47,343 nucleotides of DNA from Chara braunii (Eukaryota; Streptophyta; Charophyceae; Charales; Characeae), in contig BFEA01000093.1 in assembly GCA_003427395.1 (NCBI GenBank), forward strand, positions 3,376,177 to 3,423,519, in the 5' to 3' direction. A model generated the notes under the pieces. That model worked only from the letters and a program-made list of their open reading frames with translations. It had not been told where the DNA came from and searched no databases. This document shows, piece by piece, positions 30,727 to 40,336 of this stretch. Numbering within the stretch: the stretch's first letter is position 1; each line of letters starts with the position of its first letter. The position numbers and the translations under genes are program-made.

Positions 30727-30795
30727 CTATGGACCACGGATCAGATATTAAACTGATCAAAGACTTGATCTTAGCCAAAAGGCTGAGAAAGGTAT
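30727..30795 (-). pseudogene. U2 snRNA-derived sequence lacking the branch-site recognition segment
   Basis: On the minus strand from 30795 it reads ATACCTTTCTCAGCCTTTTG, GCTAAGATCAAGT, then CTTTGATCAGTTTAATATCT, GATC and CGTGGTCCAT. The first 33 bases are the U2 5' end with one substitution. About eleven bases following ATCAAGT, including the GTAGTA that pairs with the intron branch site, are absent. The sequence degenerates into a G run where the next stem should be, and the rest of U2 is missing. A promoter of the plant snRNA type was not seen upstream. It is a truncated, internally deleted retrocopy. Confidence 0.9.
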
Positions 30796-30810
30796 GGAGC
30801 CTGAAATCAA

Positions 30811-30850
30811 ACGACGGCCGCCGGTGAGATGTTTCAATGGGGGCCGTCGT
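30811..30850. repeat. Short perfect hairpin beside U2 fragment
   Basis: ACGACGGCC (30811-30819) and GGCCGTCGT (30842-30850) are exact reverse complements with a 22-base loop. Confidence 0.8.
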
Positions 30851-31237
30851 CGGGCCTGGCCTCCGATTTCTTGAGTAGGATATGTTCCCGTTTTCCCAAC
30901 AGCTGGAAAGGTAGTAGTGGTTAAAAAAATCTCCTGCAGAAGACAAGTCCAAGAATACCACCTGCAGGCAAATTTTTGTGAATATTTTGTGAATATTTTG
31001 TGAATATCTGATAGAGGTTTTTGCAGGGTTCATGGTAGCACCAGTAGTAATCAGGGGACCAGTATCGATCGAACAGCGGGACTGGCATATAGGAAGTCTC
31101 ATTGCAGTGCCCTGCTGTTCCTCGCTCTCATGCTGTCCTCTCCTTGCCTGCTATAGCTTCGGCTCTTCTCTAGGCAGCGCCAAGGGGCATCAGATAGCGC
31201 ACGGCATCGACTATAGGAGGCGGATTCAGTTAGAACA

Positions 31238-31415
31238 ACACCTTTGGAGACTACCTCATGTATGCGGTCAGGATACGACCTGTATGCATTTACTTCATGA
31301 TGGTAGGGAGTTATGCTCGGGGGATACGACACCTTTGGAGACTACTGCATGACTGTATGTGGTCAGGATACAGCCTGTATGTGTTCATGCATGATGGTAG
31401 TGCTCGGGGGAAGAG
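31238..31415. repeat. Two-copy tandem repeat, 91-bp period
   Basis: ACACCTTTGGAGACTAC at 31238 recurs at 31329, and the copies share GGTCAGGATAC, CCTGTATG, CATGATGGTAG and GCTCGGGG. Confidence 0.9.
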
Positions 31416-31419
31416 GGTA

Positions 31420-32325
31420 GCAGATCGCAAAGCCCAGACTGTATAGGAAGATGTTGTAGAAGTCGAACTATGGCTCTGAGAGGACGAGGAGCGAGAAACG
31501 CCGAGGGGAGAATGGAGCTGAGCTTCGCATGATAGGCAACGGGGTGGGGTGGCAAGCATGCTCTCTGGGATGCGGCATACGATGCCAGCACTTCGACGTG
31601 TCTTGCTGGAATGAGAACATCTGTAAAGAGTATCTCACCATCATTTTGTCGAAAAGAAGGTGGGAAATGGTAGAATTTGTAGCTCAAATTTGTCGTAGAT
31701 CATTTTTGTCCCGTAGCCCGAGTACCGTATTCTCTGCTGCCTCACCGGTGGTTATGGATGAGATCCCTATAGCGGGCGGTATCACCATTCTATATTACAG
31801 CTCCCCCCCCCCAAAAAAAAAAAAAAAAAACTGTTCGAAGGCGTGTTGGGTTATGTGTCACAGTGAAATCCCTGAACTTTTGCAGCCATGGAACTTCTGA
31901 GACCCCTTTTTTCTTTTCTTTTGGGGGAAGAGAGGGGGGGGAGGGAGGAAGGGGGGATAGAAAGAGCTCTGCTGGCTTTGCTTCGGCGGAACCGCAACAA
32001 TCCTGCAGCGGCGCTCCACCACCCACCACATGCACAAAATACAAAAATTATGGCGGTGTATCTTTTCACGTTCAAGCGGAAAATTCATGCTCATCATGCA
32101 CGTTTGGTGAGTGGTGGAGCGAGGAGGCAATTGAAGGTTGCCAGTCGATGCAGTCCGATACAAACAGGCACGGATATATCTGACCGGATCCATTCAGGCA
32201 CGAATGTATCTGCTGGTGCCGTCAGATACATGCAGTCCTGAGCTTCATGGTTGAAGCTCGTGGAGCGTGTCCGATGTCTTACCCTAAATAGAACGCACGG
32301 TCATGATATCAGTGGTCCGGGCAAC
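31420..32325. other. Stretch without recognisable genes
   Basis: It contains a C/A homopolymer pair at 31802-31830 and G/A-rich sequence at 31920-31965. Open frames on both strands lack motifs. CAGATACA/GGCACG-type short repeats occur near 32150-32230. Confidence 0.3.
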
Positions 32326-32330
32326 GCTCA

Positions 32331-32456
32331 GGGCATACTCGTTCTAAACCCTCAAAATCGCAAAATGGCAAAATCAGCGGCCAGACAAGTCCTTGTAATA
32401 GGAGGAGTCGATCTGGCCGCTGATTTTGCGATTTTGAGGGCCTGGTGTGAGTATTC
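32331..32456. repeat. Long hairpin with an 8-base duplication bulge
   Basis: The left arm is 32349-32365 plus 32374-32385 and the right arm 32412-32440. All 29 right-arm bases pair once an extra 8-base block TGGCAAAA in the left arm is looped out. The loop is 26 bases. ATACTC (32335-32340) and GAGTAT (32449-32454) extend the structure. Confidence 0.85.
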
Positions 32457-32756
32457 CCTCAGTCTAGATAAAGCGATAATGACCGCAAGTTCTATTCGGG
32501 TGACTACGGTAGGAGCATCAGAGCCGGCAGAGCCGGCACTGCTACGTGGTCGAAATTTCTAACTCCAGCGGGCGGTCTTCTTGGGTCTCTTCACGCAAAA
32601 GCAGTCGTACCCGTACGTGACAGATCCTATGGCCTGATCCACCAGAGGCACCATTGAGCTCGGTATTGTTAGAAGTGGAAAGTTTTATCTTCTTTTCTTT
32701 TCTTGTCTTTCCTTCATTTTTCCCCCTCTCCCCCTTTCCGAAGTCCTGCATCCGCT

Positions 32757-32761
<5 letters not shown>

Positions 32762-32803
<42 letters not shown>

Positions 32804-32833
32804 TCGCGCAGATAGATAGATAGATAGATAGAN

Positions 32834-32909
<76 letters not shown>

Positions 32910-32910
32910 G
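32762..32910. repeat. Compound microsatellite GT / GATA / GA
   Basis: GT repeats (32762-32802), then GATA repeats (32811-32831), one ambiguous base at 32833, then GA repeats to about 32910 with a single A interruption. Confidence 0.95.
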
Positions 32911-33454
32911 AATCTGCCATTGTTTCTTGGAGAGGTCATTCACCTTGTCACTGATCTTTCAAGGAACGTAGAACACTGTGTTCCGAATGTGACTTTTTTG
33001 TTTCATTATTTTTGTATGTCTGGAAATCCATCTTCTATAGAGCCTTCGCCTTCTCAATTCTCGTGAGTCTTGCTCGATTCGCTGTTGGTTATAGTTTTTT
33101 TTCTTTTCTTTTCAATGGTGGAACCTTCATAGAATCAAGATCTGCCTTTTTGCTGCCCATCGCCTCATCCAGCCGGATTGGTAAGACATCCCCTACCGGA
33201 GGCTTGTCTCCTTCTGAGTCACCTTGTTATCCCTTACCACCTCATGCAGCCTGGTCGATAGTGAGAACCCCCGTCTGAAGTTACTCTCCTTAATTAGTTT
33301 CTACGAACTTTCTAGATCAAAGCTGCTGCAGAATGTTGTTAAGATACGGCCAGGGGTTCTTATATAAAGGAAGTCCGAGATACCATACGGGATGATGTTT
33401 TAGTTTGTATCCTTCATATTCGGCTAAGCCTGGAAGGGCCTACCGCTCCAAACT

Positions 33455-33524
33455 CATCCCAGTTATACCCCCTTGAAGGGGACACTTGGGACCCCAAACA
33501 TCATCCCAGTTATACCCCCTTGAG
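33455..33524. repeat. Short direct repeat, 47-bp period
   Basis: CATCCCAGTTATACCCCCTT at 33455 is repeated exactly at 33502. Confidence 0.85.
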
Positions 33525-33753
33525 AGAAAAAGAAAACAATCCTGGGCTGGGAGTCCAATCCAGATGTTCGGGATCAGATGGTGGACTTAAGTCTGGATCC
33601 GGTCAGTCCGCATTGACACATGCTGAATCGAGCAATGTATGTGGATCCAAGGATCTGCAAAGCGATGAAAAGGACTCAAATGGACAGTGCAGCTTCAGCA
33701 AAGCATCAACAAGCAATGTACATCCAGATACATACGAAAATAGCACAATGTAG
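33520..33753 (+). other. Open frame of unknown significance
   Basis: A 77-residue frame rich in Ser, Gly, Asp and Asn (GVQSRCSGSDGGLKSGSGQS, then AESSNVCGSKDLQSDEKDS). It is not low-complexity DNA and could be part of an exon, but no splice-site pair, domain or homologue was recognised. The surrounding 33000-34100 has nothing else supported. Confidence 0.25.
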
Positions 33754-34095
33754 CACAGAGGAAGACTTAAAGATATGACCTGACCTGTCAGACACTGATG
33801 CGACACCCCATCAAACACCACGCATGTGAGAGAGAGGGGAGGGACCACATACATAGAAGAAATGTCCCTCCTTGAGCACGCACATGGGGAGATACCAAGG
33901 ATGAGGAGATGGGGGAAGAGGCGAGACAAAGATGGAGACGACGAAGAAGACCACGATTGCGATAGCAAAGTCCAAAAATAGGCCCCCTGCCGAATGTCTA
34001 ATCAATGTCTACCACAAAATGTCGAATCAGATCTTGGGCCTCATAGCCCGATGTAACCTCTGCCTGTGACCTCTCTCTCTGTCTGAAAGAAGAAG

Positions 34096-34145
34096 ACAAA
34101 GAAGAAGAAGAAGAAGAAGAAGAAGAAGAAGAAGAAGAAGAAAAA
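34096..34145. repeat. (GAA)n microsatellite
   Basis: About 45 bases of AAG/GAA repeats. Poly-Ser or poly-Phe open frames on the opposite strand are artefacts of it. Confidence 0.95.
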
Positions 34146-34149
34146 GGAA

Positions 34150-35130
34150 GGAAGAAGAAGAGATGGAGAGCAAGACCATGAAGAAGAAGAAGATGTCGTC
34201 TTCCTTGCTGTCGCACCTGCAGGTAACTGCAGCCATGTACTAACTGCCGCCGGCATGTCTCTCTGTGCTGCAGGGCGCTGGTGAGAAGTCCACCTATGGG
34301 GCCCAGGTAAGTCCTACGCCGCTGCAGGTATGGCCTCCGCCTCACTCCCTACCTACGCCTCTATCTCTAACGCAACGCTGTATCGCGCCTCTCCAGCACT
34401 GTGTCGCCCAAGAAGTGAGCTTCTCGAACTGTATGTCTGCCCTGGCCTGGCCCAGCTATGTATAGCGCTGGGCCTCGCTGGTGTGCCCCTGGTCCTGGCC
34501 TGAAATGGCCTGCCTGTTCCCTGCCGGACGTCCAGGCCCTCCCTGCTGATGCAGCAGGGAATGTCCGCTACCGGACGAAATGAACCTGGTCCGAAAGGGC
34601 CTGGCCACAAATGGAAGAGGCCCAAAACGTGGCCTTTGTCAGAACAGACCGTAAGTCTGTTCGGACGTACTGCAAGTCCGAAACGATGCCTGAAACAGAT
34701 AAAAATAGAACAGCAAATAAATAAATAGATAAATAAATAAATAAATGCTGCCTCAAATCAAACCCTGCGGCCTAAAGGCTGGCCGCGGGCCTCCAGGGCG
34801 TGTGCCTAACTGGCGTGCAGCCTGGGAACCCCAGCAATCGTCGGGCCCCCTGAAATGGGCCCTTGTGCAGGCTCAGCATGTAACAGCATTCTGGATCTGG
34901 ACGTCTGGCCGGTTGCCATGGTGTATATGTCTGTGCTTGTTTGCGTGTTGATTTTTCCAGCTGCTCTGTGATGCTTTTGTTTAAGAGATGATCACTTCTT
35001 CGGAGTTCTTCCCAAATCTGTGAACGAAAGAAGTCTGGGGAGGGATTTTTGTGGTATTGGACAGCCAACAAGCTAAGACACCAGGCTGGGTGCGTGGGCT
35101 CTCTGGCGGCCAGGATGGGCCTGGCCGGGC
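34150..35130. other. Stretch without recognisable genes
   Basis: GC-rich with many GGCCTGG motifs between 34430 and 34630, the short inverted repeat CTGCTGATGCAGCAG at 34541-34555, and an AAATA-type microsatellite at about 34706-34746. Confidence 0.35.
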
Positions 35131-35132
35131 AA

Positions 35133-35410
35133 GGTCCAGGGCAGGTCCCAGATCAAGTCTTGGGTAGCCCCAGCACCACCCCTTCCCCCCAGCCCCCCTC
35201 CCCCCCCAAAAAAAGGTTCTCGAAGAAAAAGATGTGTAGAATTGCAATGCAAACCAGGTCCCAGGCCAAGTCCTGGGTAGCCCCAGCACAAGGAGGGGGG
35301 GGGGGGTGGGGGGGTGGGGGAACAAGAAGAAGAAGAAGAAGAAGAAGAAGAAGAAGAAGAAGAAACACTCTCGAAGAAAGAGATGTTGTGTAGAATTGGA
35401 ATGCAAAGTT
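35133..35410. repeat. Tandem duplication differing in low-complexity inserts
   Basis: CAGGTCCCAG..CAAGTC.TGGGTAGCCCCAGCAC is at about 35143 and 35260. TCTCGAAGAAA.AGATG followed by TGTAGAATTG.AATGCAAA is at about 35219 and 35370. The first copy contains C/A runs, the second G runs and a (GAA)n tract (35323-35363). Confidence 0.85.
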
Positions 35411-35491
35411 GCAAACAACTTTTCTCCAAGGGTCACCTCGGAATTCCTTGTTAATTCGGAGATATAAAAACGAAATCAAACTAAGGCACCC

Positions 35492-35533
35492 CTCCCCCCC
35501 CCCCCCCCCCCCCAAAAAAAAAAAAAAAAAAAA
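35492..35533. repeat. C run followed by A run
   Basis: About 21 C and then 20 A, an assembly-sensitive homopolymer pair. Confidence 0.9.
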
Positions 35534-35686
35534 TCTGCCCTCCGCCAGGATTGACAAAAAAAGAGCCTGGATTTTGGCTGAGCTTGGTGCCAAAAGTGCC
35601 CTACCGATGATCCAGAACGAAACTACAATTTCCATGTTTCTTGAGCTGCACAGAGTGACACGGCTGGGTTCCACCCGAGCGACTTG

Positions 35687-35909
35687 GGTTCTCCTACTTT
35701 AGTCACAGCTTTCTTTTCTATAACACCTGAGACTGCTGTTCTTGCAAGTGTGTTACCTGTGTTTCTTTTTAGCTTTCATGATCCCACATGGCAAACAGTC
35801 CTCTTTTTTTGCAGTATTGCTTTCATTATATTAGGAGTATTAGCTGCAATGGCTCGAAATAAATTTGAAAAACTTTTAGCTTATGTATAGTTCTATTTGT
35901 CATGTAGGT
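35687..35909 (+). pseudogene. nad2: Mitochondrial nad2 fragment in nuclear DNA (NUMT)
   Basis: nad2 encodes a membrane subunit of mitochondrial complex I. The translation GSPTLVTAFFSI, SFHDPTWQ, LFFCSIAFIILGVLAAMA and EKLLAY corresponds to the part of plant NAD2 around the conserved GSPT and LAAMAQ segments. After codon TAT (35882-35884) a 4-base insertion shifts the frame; the next frame resumes as SSICHVG, matching the SSIGHVG continuation. Homology stops near 35909. Both ends lack the rest of the gene and the frame is broken, so it is a dead insertion. It lies just upstream of the DHHC exon, probably in an intron or intergenic space. A plant-type nad2 fits the green-lineage origin. Confidence 0.85.
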
Positions 35910-36061
35910 TCGAAGCAAATTGTCTGACTGCTTCATCCTTTTTCAAACGAAACATTGGATCACTATGTGTATTAAGGGCTCACTTTCCTGATCGCTCTTA
36001 TACCGCGTATGCCTTATTTGTGCTTCTATTTGTGCGTCCATGTTTTGCTGTGTTGATGCAG

Positions 36062-36171
36062 CCATTAAGGGCAAAGCACTGCCATGATTGCCAGAAATGT
36101 GTGCTCCGTTTCGATCATCATTGTTTCTGGGTCAACACTTGCGTTGGACAGCATAATCATTGCCGCTTCTG
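36062..36171 (+). CDS. DHHC S-acyltransferase (PAT10-like), catalytic-core exon
   Basis: DHHC enzymes attach palmitate to cysteines of membrane proteins; plant PAT10 acts at Golgi and vacuole membranes. The exon reads [37 protein letters not shown], containing the zinc-binding Cys/His residues and the catalytic DHHC. The residue after DHHC is Phe rather than Pro, and NHCRFW resembles the PAT10 subfamily. An acceptor (GATGCAG ending at 36061) and a donor (GTACAA at 36172) bracket 110 bases. The upstream half of the cysteine-rich domain and the downstream membrane segments were not found next to it. The N-terminal exons of a compatible gene lie at 39839-45645, beyond an adapter junction, so the order is probably artefactual. 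Confidence 0.85.
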
Positions 36172-36884
36172 GTACAATTTCACAACCTGTGCTTTCGGTT
36201 TGTTGTTGGATTTGCAGGAAAAAAACAGCAATTTTCAATGCATCCATTTTGTGCTCCCTCACTTTCAGCTGGGCCCTTAGTCACAGACGATAACATAACC
36301 GAAGGAACAGCGAAAGCAGCATAATCATATAATGAATTGCCACTCTCTCACACCGTCATTAGGGCACAGGAATATGACTGCATTTGAAATGGTAAACTCT
36401 GATTTGGTGAATTACTGACAACCAGCCAAAACAAAGAGGCAAGGGAACTGTATCGAAGACTGAGCTGTGCACCGCAAACACTAGCTAGAGTGGATTGAAA
36501 GGTTACCTAGGCGCTTCAGCAAATAGTTGGTCTGTGCGGAACTCTTCCTTACTGCCACATGTGTACAAGAATGTTGCGACTCTCATTCTGCCAGCATGGG
36601 TGTACAGGATTGTATGACCTCCCTCGACAGTCTCTCTCTCCCCCAACATGCATGTCAAGTGTTGCGATCAGCCTCAGCACTCCTCTGGCCGTGTATGTTA
36701 AGCACCTTGCGAACCCTGTTGACTGTCTCTGCACGCGGACGGCTGTGTAATGCACCTTCTTCTCCCAATCAAATAGCCCTCTTCCTTCAATGTGCGTAAT
36801 CTTGTGCCCATGGATGCTCCTCCCTTTCTACCCATCCATCTTCCTCCTATGTGAAACATCTCACAAATCCGTCTCTTCCAAGAT

Positions 36885-37730
36885 TTGTGTAAAGCATCTC
36901 CCGGACCAAGATTTGTGCAACTACAGGCCGATCACGCTCCTCACTATGACCCAGAAAATTATAGCTAAAGCACTAGCTAAAAGACTAAGAGTAACACAGA
37001 GCTGCTTCCATCTCAACCAAACTGGATTTATACTGGGGCGGTTTATGTTGGACAATGTGATGACACTAATGGTATCAGTGAGGTACATCAAGGACAAACG
37101 AATTAACGCACTTCGAAAAAGCATACTATCAGGTTAGTTGGGTATTCCTTCAGCAATGTATGGAATGAATGGGAGTGGGGCCTAACTTTAGGAAGTGGGT
37201 TAGGGTGCTGTACAGCGATGCACACAGCGAAGTCCAGGTGAACGGGCACCTGTCGCTAGCATGCAAAATGGCCTGCTCAGTACGACAGCGGGACCCGTTG
37301 GCAGCTCCTCTCTCCCTATTTATATCAGAAGCTATAGCTTCCTTCCTGCAGAAGGACCCTTCTATTCAAAGGCTAGTGGCAGAACCAGACCAGCAGAACC
37401 GGAATATCTCCATCCCTACGGCCATACTGTTTGCCCACGACTTGACTGTTTTAATCAGAGCGTCCGACTCGTCCTTCGAAGCTCTTGCACGCGCAATGCA
37501 AGCCTTTCAAATTGTGTCAGAAATGCGCATCAACTGGTCCAAAACAACAGGATGGTGGTTAACTAATACGGACGAAAACATACCAACACCGCTGTCCACT
37601 CCCGAACGAATGCAATGGCTATGCCTAGGACGGCCCCTACGCTTCCTCAGTATTGGAGTCACGGAAAACAGGCCCCTCTCACTCAATTTTGGCCAACAAT
37701 GGCACCAGAATTGTTGGCCAAAATCATAGC
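36885..37730 (+). mobile_element. Fragment of a second, inactive LINE reverse transcriptase
   Basis: The translation gives NYRPITLLTMTQKIIAKALA, then HLNQTGFILGRFMLDNV (fingers), after which the frame shifts. Motif A follows from 37109 as HFEKAYYQVSW, where both Asp residues of DFEKAYDxV are replaced by His and Tyr. An in-frame TGA at 37166 stands where the conserved Trp of MEWMG is expected. The frame resumes with GVGPNFRKWVRVLYSDA, motif B SVRQRDPLAAPLS, and motif C LFAHDL instead of F/YADDL. It is truncated at both ends and is from a different LINE lineage than the element at 1.1-5.0 kb, judging by sequence. Confidence 0.88.
37686..37724. repeat. Perfect 15-bp inverted repeat
   Basis: ATTTTGGCCAACAAT (37686-37700) and its exact reverse complement (37710-37724) are separated by 9 bases, at the end of the LINE fragment. 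Confidence 0.9.
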
Positions 37731-37739
37731 AGCGATCTG

Positions 37740-38188
37740 GACCACCCGGCGGGGATCCAGACCGGCCGGGGTCCTGTGTCTGGTACTGGATTCCAGATGT
37801 CGGTCCGGATAGTGGGCCTCAGGGCCAACGACCAAATTTTCTTTGGCGGTCTTGGGCGTTTCTTCACGCCCAGTGCCGCCAGAAAAAAAACGGACCCTTT
37901 TTTCTTAGGGCGCTGGTCGGGATCCGGGAGGCCCGGAATTTTTTTTTTTTTGGGGGGGTGGACTTTGTTAGTCGTTTTTTCCCTTGCGCGTTTGAATGTT
38001 TTGGCAGCCGCCCTTTTGCACAGGGACCTTCAAATTCAAAGGTCTGCCAAGGCCATTCCCCCCCGCTTCGACTTTGGTGTTGCGAACAACCTGCCATCGC
38101 CGTGACGAGGGAGGGAGACGCAGGGCAACGAGGCGCGTGAGGAGAGCAGCGTGAGGAGCAGCGTGAAGCACGTTGGTCTCTCTCTCTC
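37740..38188. other. Unassigned stretch up to the adapter
   Basis: GC-rich with a T/G homopolymer pair near 37939-37957. No gene recognised. Confidence 0.3.
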
Positions 38189-38226
38189 CTGTCTCTTATA
38201 CACATCTAGATGTGTATAAGAGACAG
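38189..38226. other. Nextera mosaic-end junction adapter (sequencing artefact)
   Basis: CTGTCTCTTATACACATCT (38189-38207) is followed directly by its exact reverse complement (38208-38226). This 38-mer is the Tn5/Nextera mosaic-end dimer created when mate-pair fragments are circularised. It is not genomic. Open frames reading into it from either side begin MCIRD, a known hallmark of this contaminant. Sequence on the two sides should not be assumed contiguous. Confidence 0.98.
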
Positions 38227-38850
38227 CTCTTCCCCTAGACAGCTCTCCCCCTCTCCACCTCTCTCGTTCTCTTCCTTTACCCCTCCCCTTGCCCCTGCTC
38301 TCTCTCCCCTCTTCTCTCTCTCTCTACCCCCTGCCCTTTTCTATCTGCTGGTTCTGTTGCCCCTGTTCTCTCTTGCCCTCTTGCCCGCTCTCTGTGACCC
38401 TTGCTCTCACCAACTCACCTTTGCTCTTTCTCCCTCCCTCCCCCACCCATTCTTCTATCTCTTGCGCCTGCTCTATATTCCCCTTTCTCCCTTGCCATGC
38501 TGTCTTGCTCTCTCCTCCTCCCTTGCCACCGCTCTCTCTCAACCCGACTCTCTTCTTCTGTCACCCCTGCGGGCTCTCCTTGCTCTCTTGCCCCCTCTCG
38601 GACCCCTCCACTCTCCCACTCCTCTCTTACACACCCCGCTGTCTGTCATTCTTTCTGCCGTGTCCTTCTTCTCTTCCTCTTACGCCTCCTGGCCTCCTCT
38701 CCCCCAACCCCCCTCTCGTCCCCTTTCTCTCGTGGGCCTTTTCCTCTCTCTTTCCCTTTCTCTACTCCTCTCTCTTTCCCTTTCTCTACTCCTCTTTCCC
38801 TTTCTCTACTCCTCTCTCTTTCTCTCTCGCGCACCACCTGCTGTGCAGTG
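38227..38850. repeat. C/T-rich low-complexity tract
   Basis: About 620 bases of CTC/TTC-type sequence with locally repeated CTCTCTCTTTCCCTTTCTCTA units (38750-38820). Leu/Ser/Pro-rich open frames across it are artefacts. Confidence 0.85.
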
Positions 38851-39160
38851 CAGTGCAGTGCATCCACATGTGTCATGGTGTGAGGCAATTAGAGTAGGCC
38901 CTCTTGAGAGTGCCTGCAGAGGGTCTAACGACCCTCTGCCAACGTATGTGGAGCGGTACCTAAATTTTTGTCTTGGCCGTGTGTGTGTGCAGCAGACCAT
39001 AACTAAAACTAGGAGGTTGGGCTGGCCCTCTGCATGTAGTTGTGGAGTGTCTACCGGCCCTCCCAAACATCTCTGGGCAGGTGATGATAACTGCCGCGGT
39101 CCATGAAAAACAGTGAGTGGACCAGTAGGCCCTCTGCTGTGTTTTGCAGAAGGCCTGTGG

Positions 39161-39270
39161 TTTGCCACATAAAAAATGAAAGTTGGGCAGCGTTGCACTT
39201 CGTGTTTTGCCACATAAAAAATGAAAGTTGGGCAGCGTTGCACTTCGTGTTTTGCTCTGCGAAGTGCAAT
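39161..39270. repeat. Perfect 45-bp tandem duplication ending in a hairpin
   Basis: The unit TTTGCCACAT...CACTTCGTGT starts at 39161, 39206 and (5 bases only) 39251; the two full copies are identical. The second copy's TTGCACTTCG (39238-39247) pairs exactly with CGAAGTGCAA (39260-39269). Confidence 0.92.
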
Positions 39271-39838
39271 GCTTCACAACCTTCAGTGCTCCCGTTTTCC
39301 TACGTGGAATGCTCATCATTCATAAGCCCCCTATGGATGGTCCTGATTGGGTCTTGGTGAACTCAAGGCTGATCAAAGTGCAGTAAGACCTGTCTCTTGC
39401 TTCGAGAGGGATGATTACGATCAGCCCCTGATTGTTTCTGTGGCACCCTAAAATTAGTCTGAAGACTCTGAACTATGATCTGCCCCTGATCGTTTTGGTG
39501 CCGCCCTAAAAATTGTCTGAACTATTGCGAGTCTGACAGATGGACGCTTAGGATCCTGAGCTCATTACGCTCGGTTGGAATAGGTGCTTTATAATGCATA
39601 TACAATTTCTTTGAAATTTTTGGTGTGCAGTGCCACCTTTTTGGCGCACCGGAACTATGCTTATGGATAGCCAACCTACTTTTGGGCCAACACTGTGCAG
39701 TGCTATGTTGTTTTGATGTACTTGCTGGTACGCGCTTTTTACTATTTTCAGAATAGAAAATTGAAGGCCACACTTTTTTGGGGGTTTCTTCATGTGTTTA
39801 ACCATGGTGTTCCCTCCCCCCCCCCTCTGCCTGGTCAG

Positions 39839-39956
39839 ATAATTGTTCGGATGGGGGTTTAAGGGCGACGTGGTTGGTACTTCATGGAGTCTTCATTCTG
39901 ATGGCAGCATTTCTGCCGACAAGGCTCCACGACGCTCTTCACAGACACAATTATTG
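39839..39956 (+). CDS. PAT10-like S-acyltransferase, exon with first membrane segment
   Basis: The exon follows a pyrimidine-rich acceptor ending GGTCAG and ends at a near-ideal donor, GTGAGT (39957). It translates NCSDGGLRATWLVLHGVF ILMAAFLPTRLHDALHRHNY, with a hydrophobic segment (about residues 10-25) fitting transmembrane helix 1 of a DHHC enzyme. It ends in phase 2 (TG), and the next exon begins with G to complete Trp. The initiating exon was not found. Assignment rests mainly on the phase-consistent chain with the following exons. Confidence 0.6.
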
Positions 39957-40288
39957 GTGAGTGAACATTTCCCAGGTATGGTACTCTTTTTCGGTGCTCT
40001 GCTTGCGTTTCTGGCGGGTGGAAAAAGGTGAGGACTAAGCATTTGCTCATTTATAAATTGGTAGTCCATGTTCTCCATTCTGAGAGGCAACAGATTTTTG
40101 GACGTAATGCTGCGACATGGACGGGATTCCATTGTTCATTTGGAACGCTGGCTACAGAGTTGTGATGAATGCCTCTGTAGGAAGATTTACATGCGCGGGT
40201 ATGCACACATGTGAGTACGCCTCTGTGTGTCTGTCTTTTTTTTTTTTTTTTTGGGTGTGTTTGCGTTTCAAGTGTTTGTGAATATCCC

Positions 40289-40292
<4 letters not shown>

Positions 40293-40333
<41 letters not shown>
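40293..40333. repeat. (CT)n microsatellite
   Basis: About 41 bases of CT; a GT-rich microsatellite lies at 40533-40562 and a T run at 40234-40252. All lie in the presumed intron between the first two exons. Confidence 0.95.

Positions 40334-40336
<3 letters not shown>

Noticed and set aside
32542-32943. Ser/Leu and Thr/His repeat open frames
   Set aside because: Products of the GT/GATA/GA compound microsatellite.
36213-36293. Possible next exon of the DHHC gene after TTTGCAG
   Set aside because: Phase fits, but the translation ([20 protein letters not shown]) does not resemble the expected membrane region and soon reaches a stop.
38210-39106. Long plus-strand open frame starting MCIRDS, and the minus-strand frame starting MCIRDR
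   Set aside because: Both begin inside the Nextera adapter and continue through C/T-rich or unrelated DNA. MCIRD-starting proteins are adapter translation artefacts.
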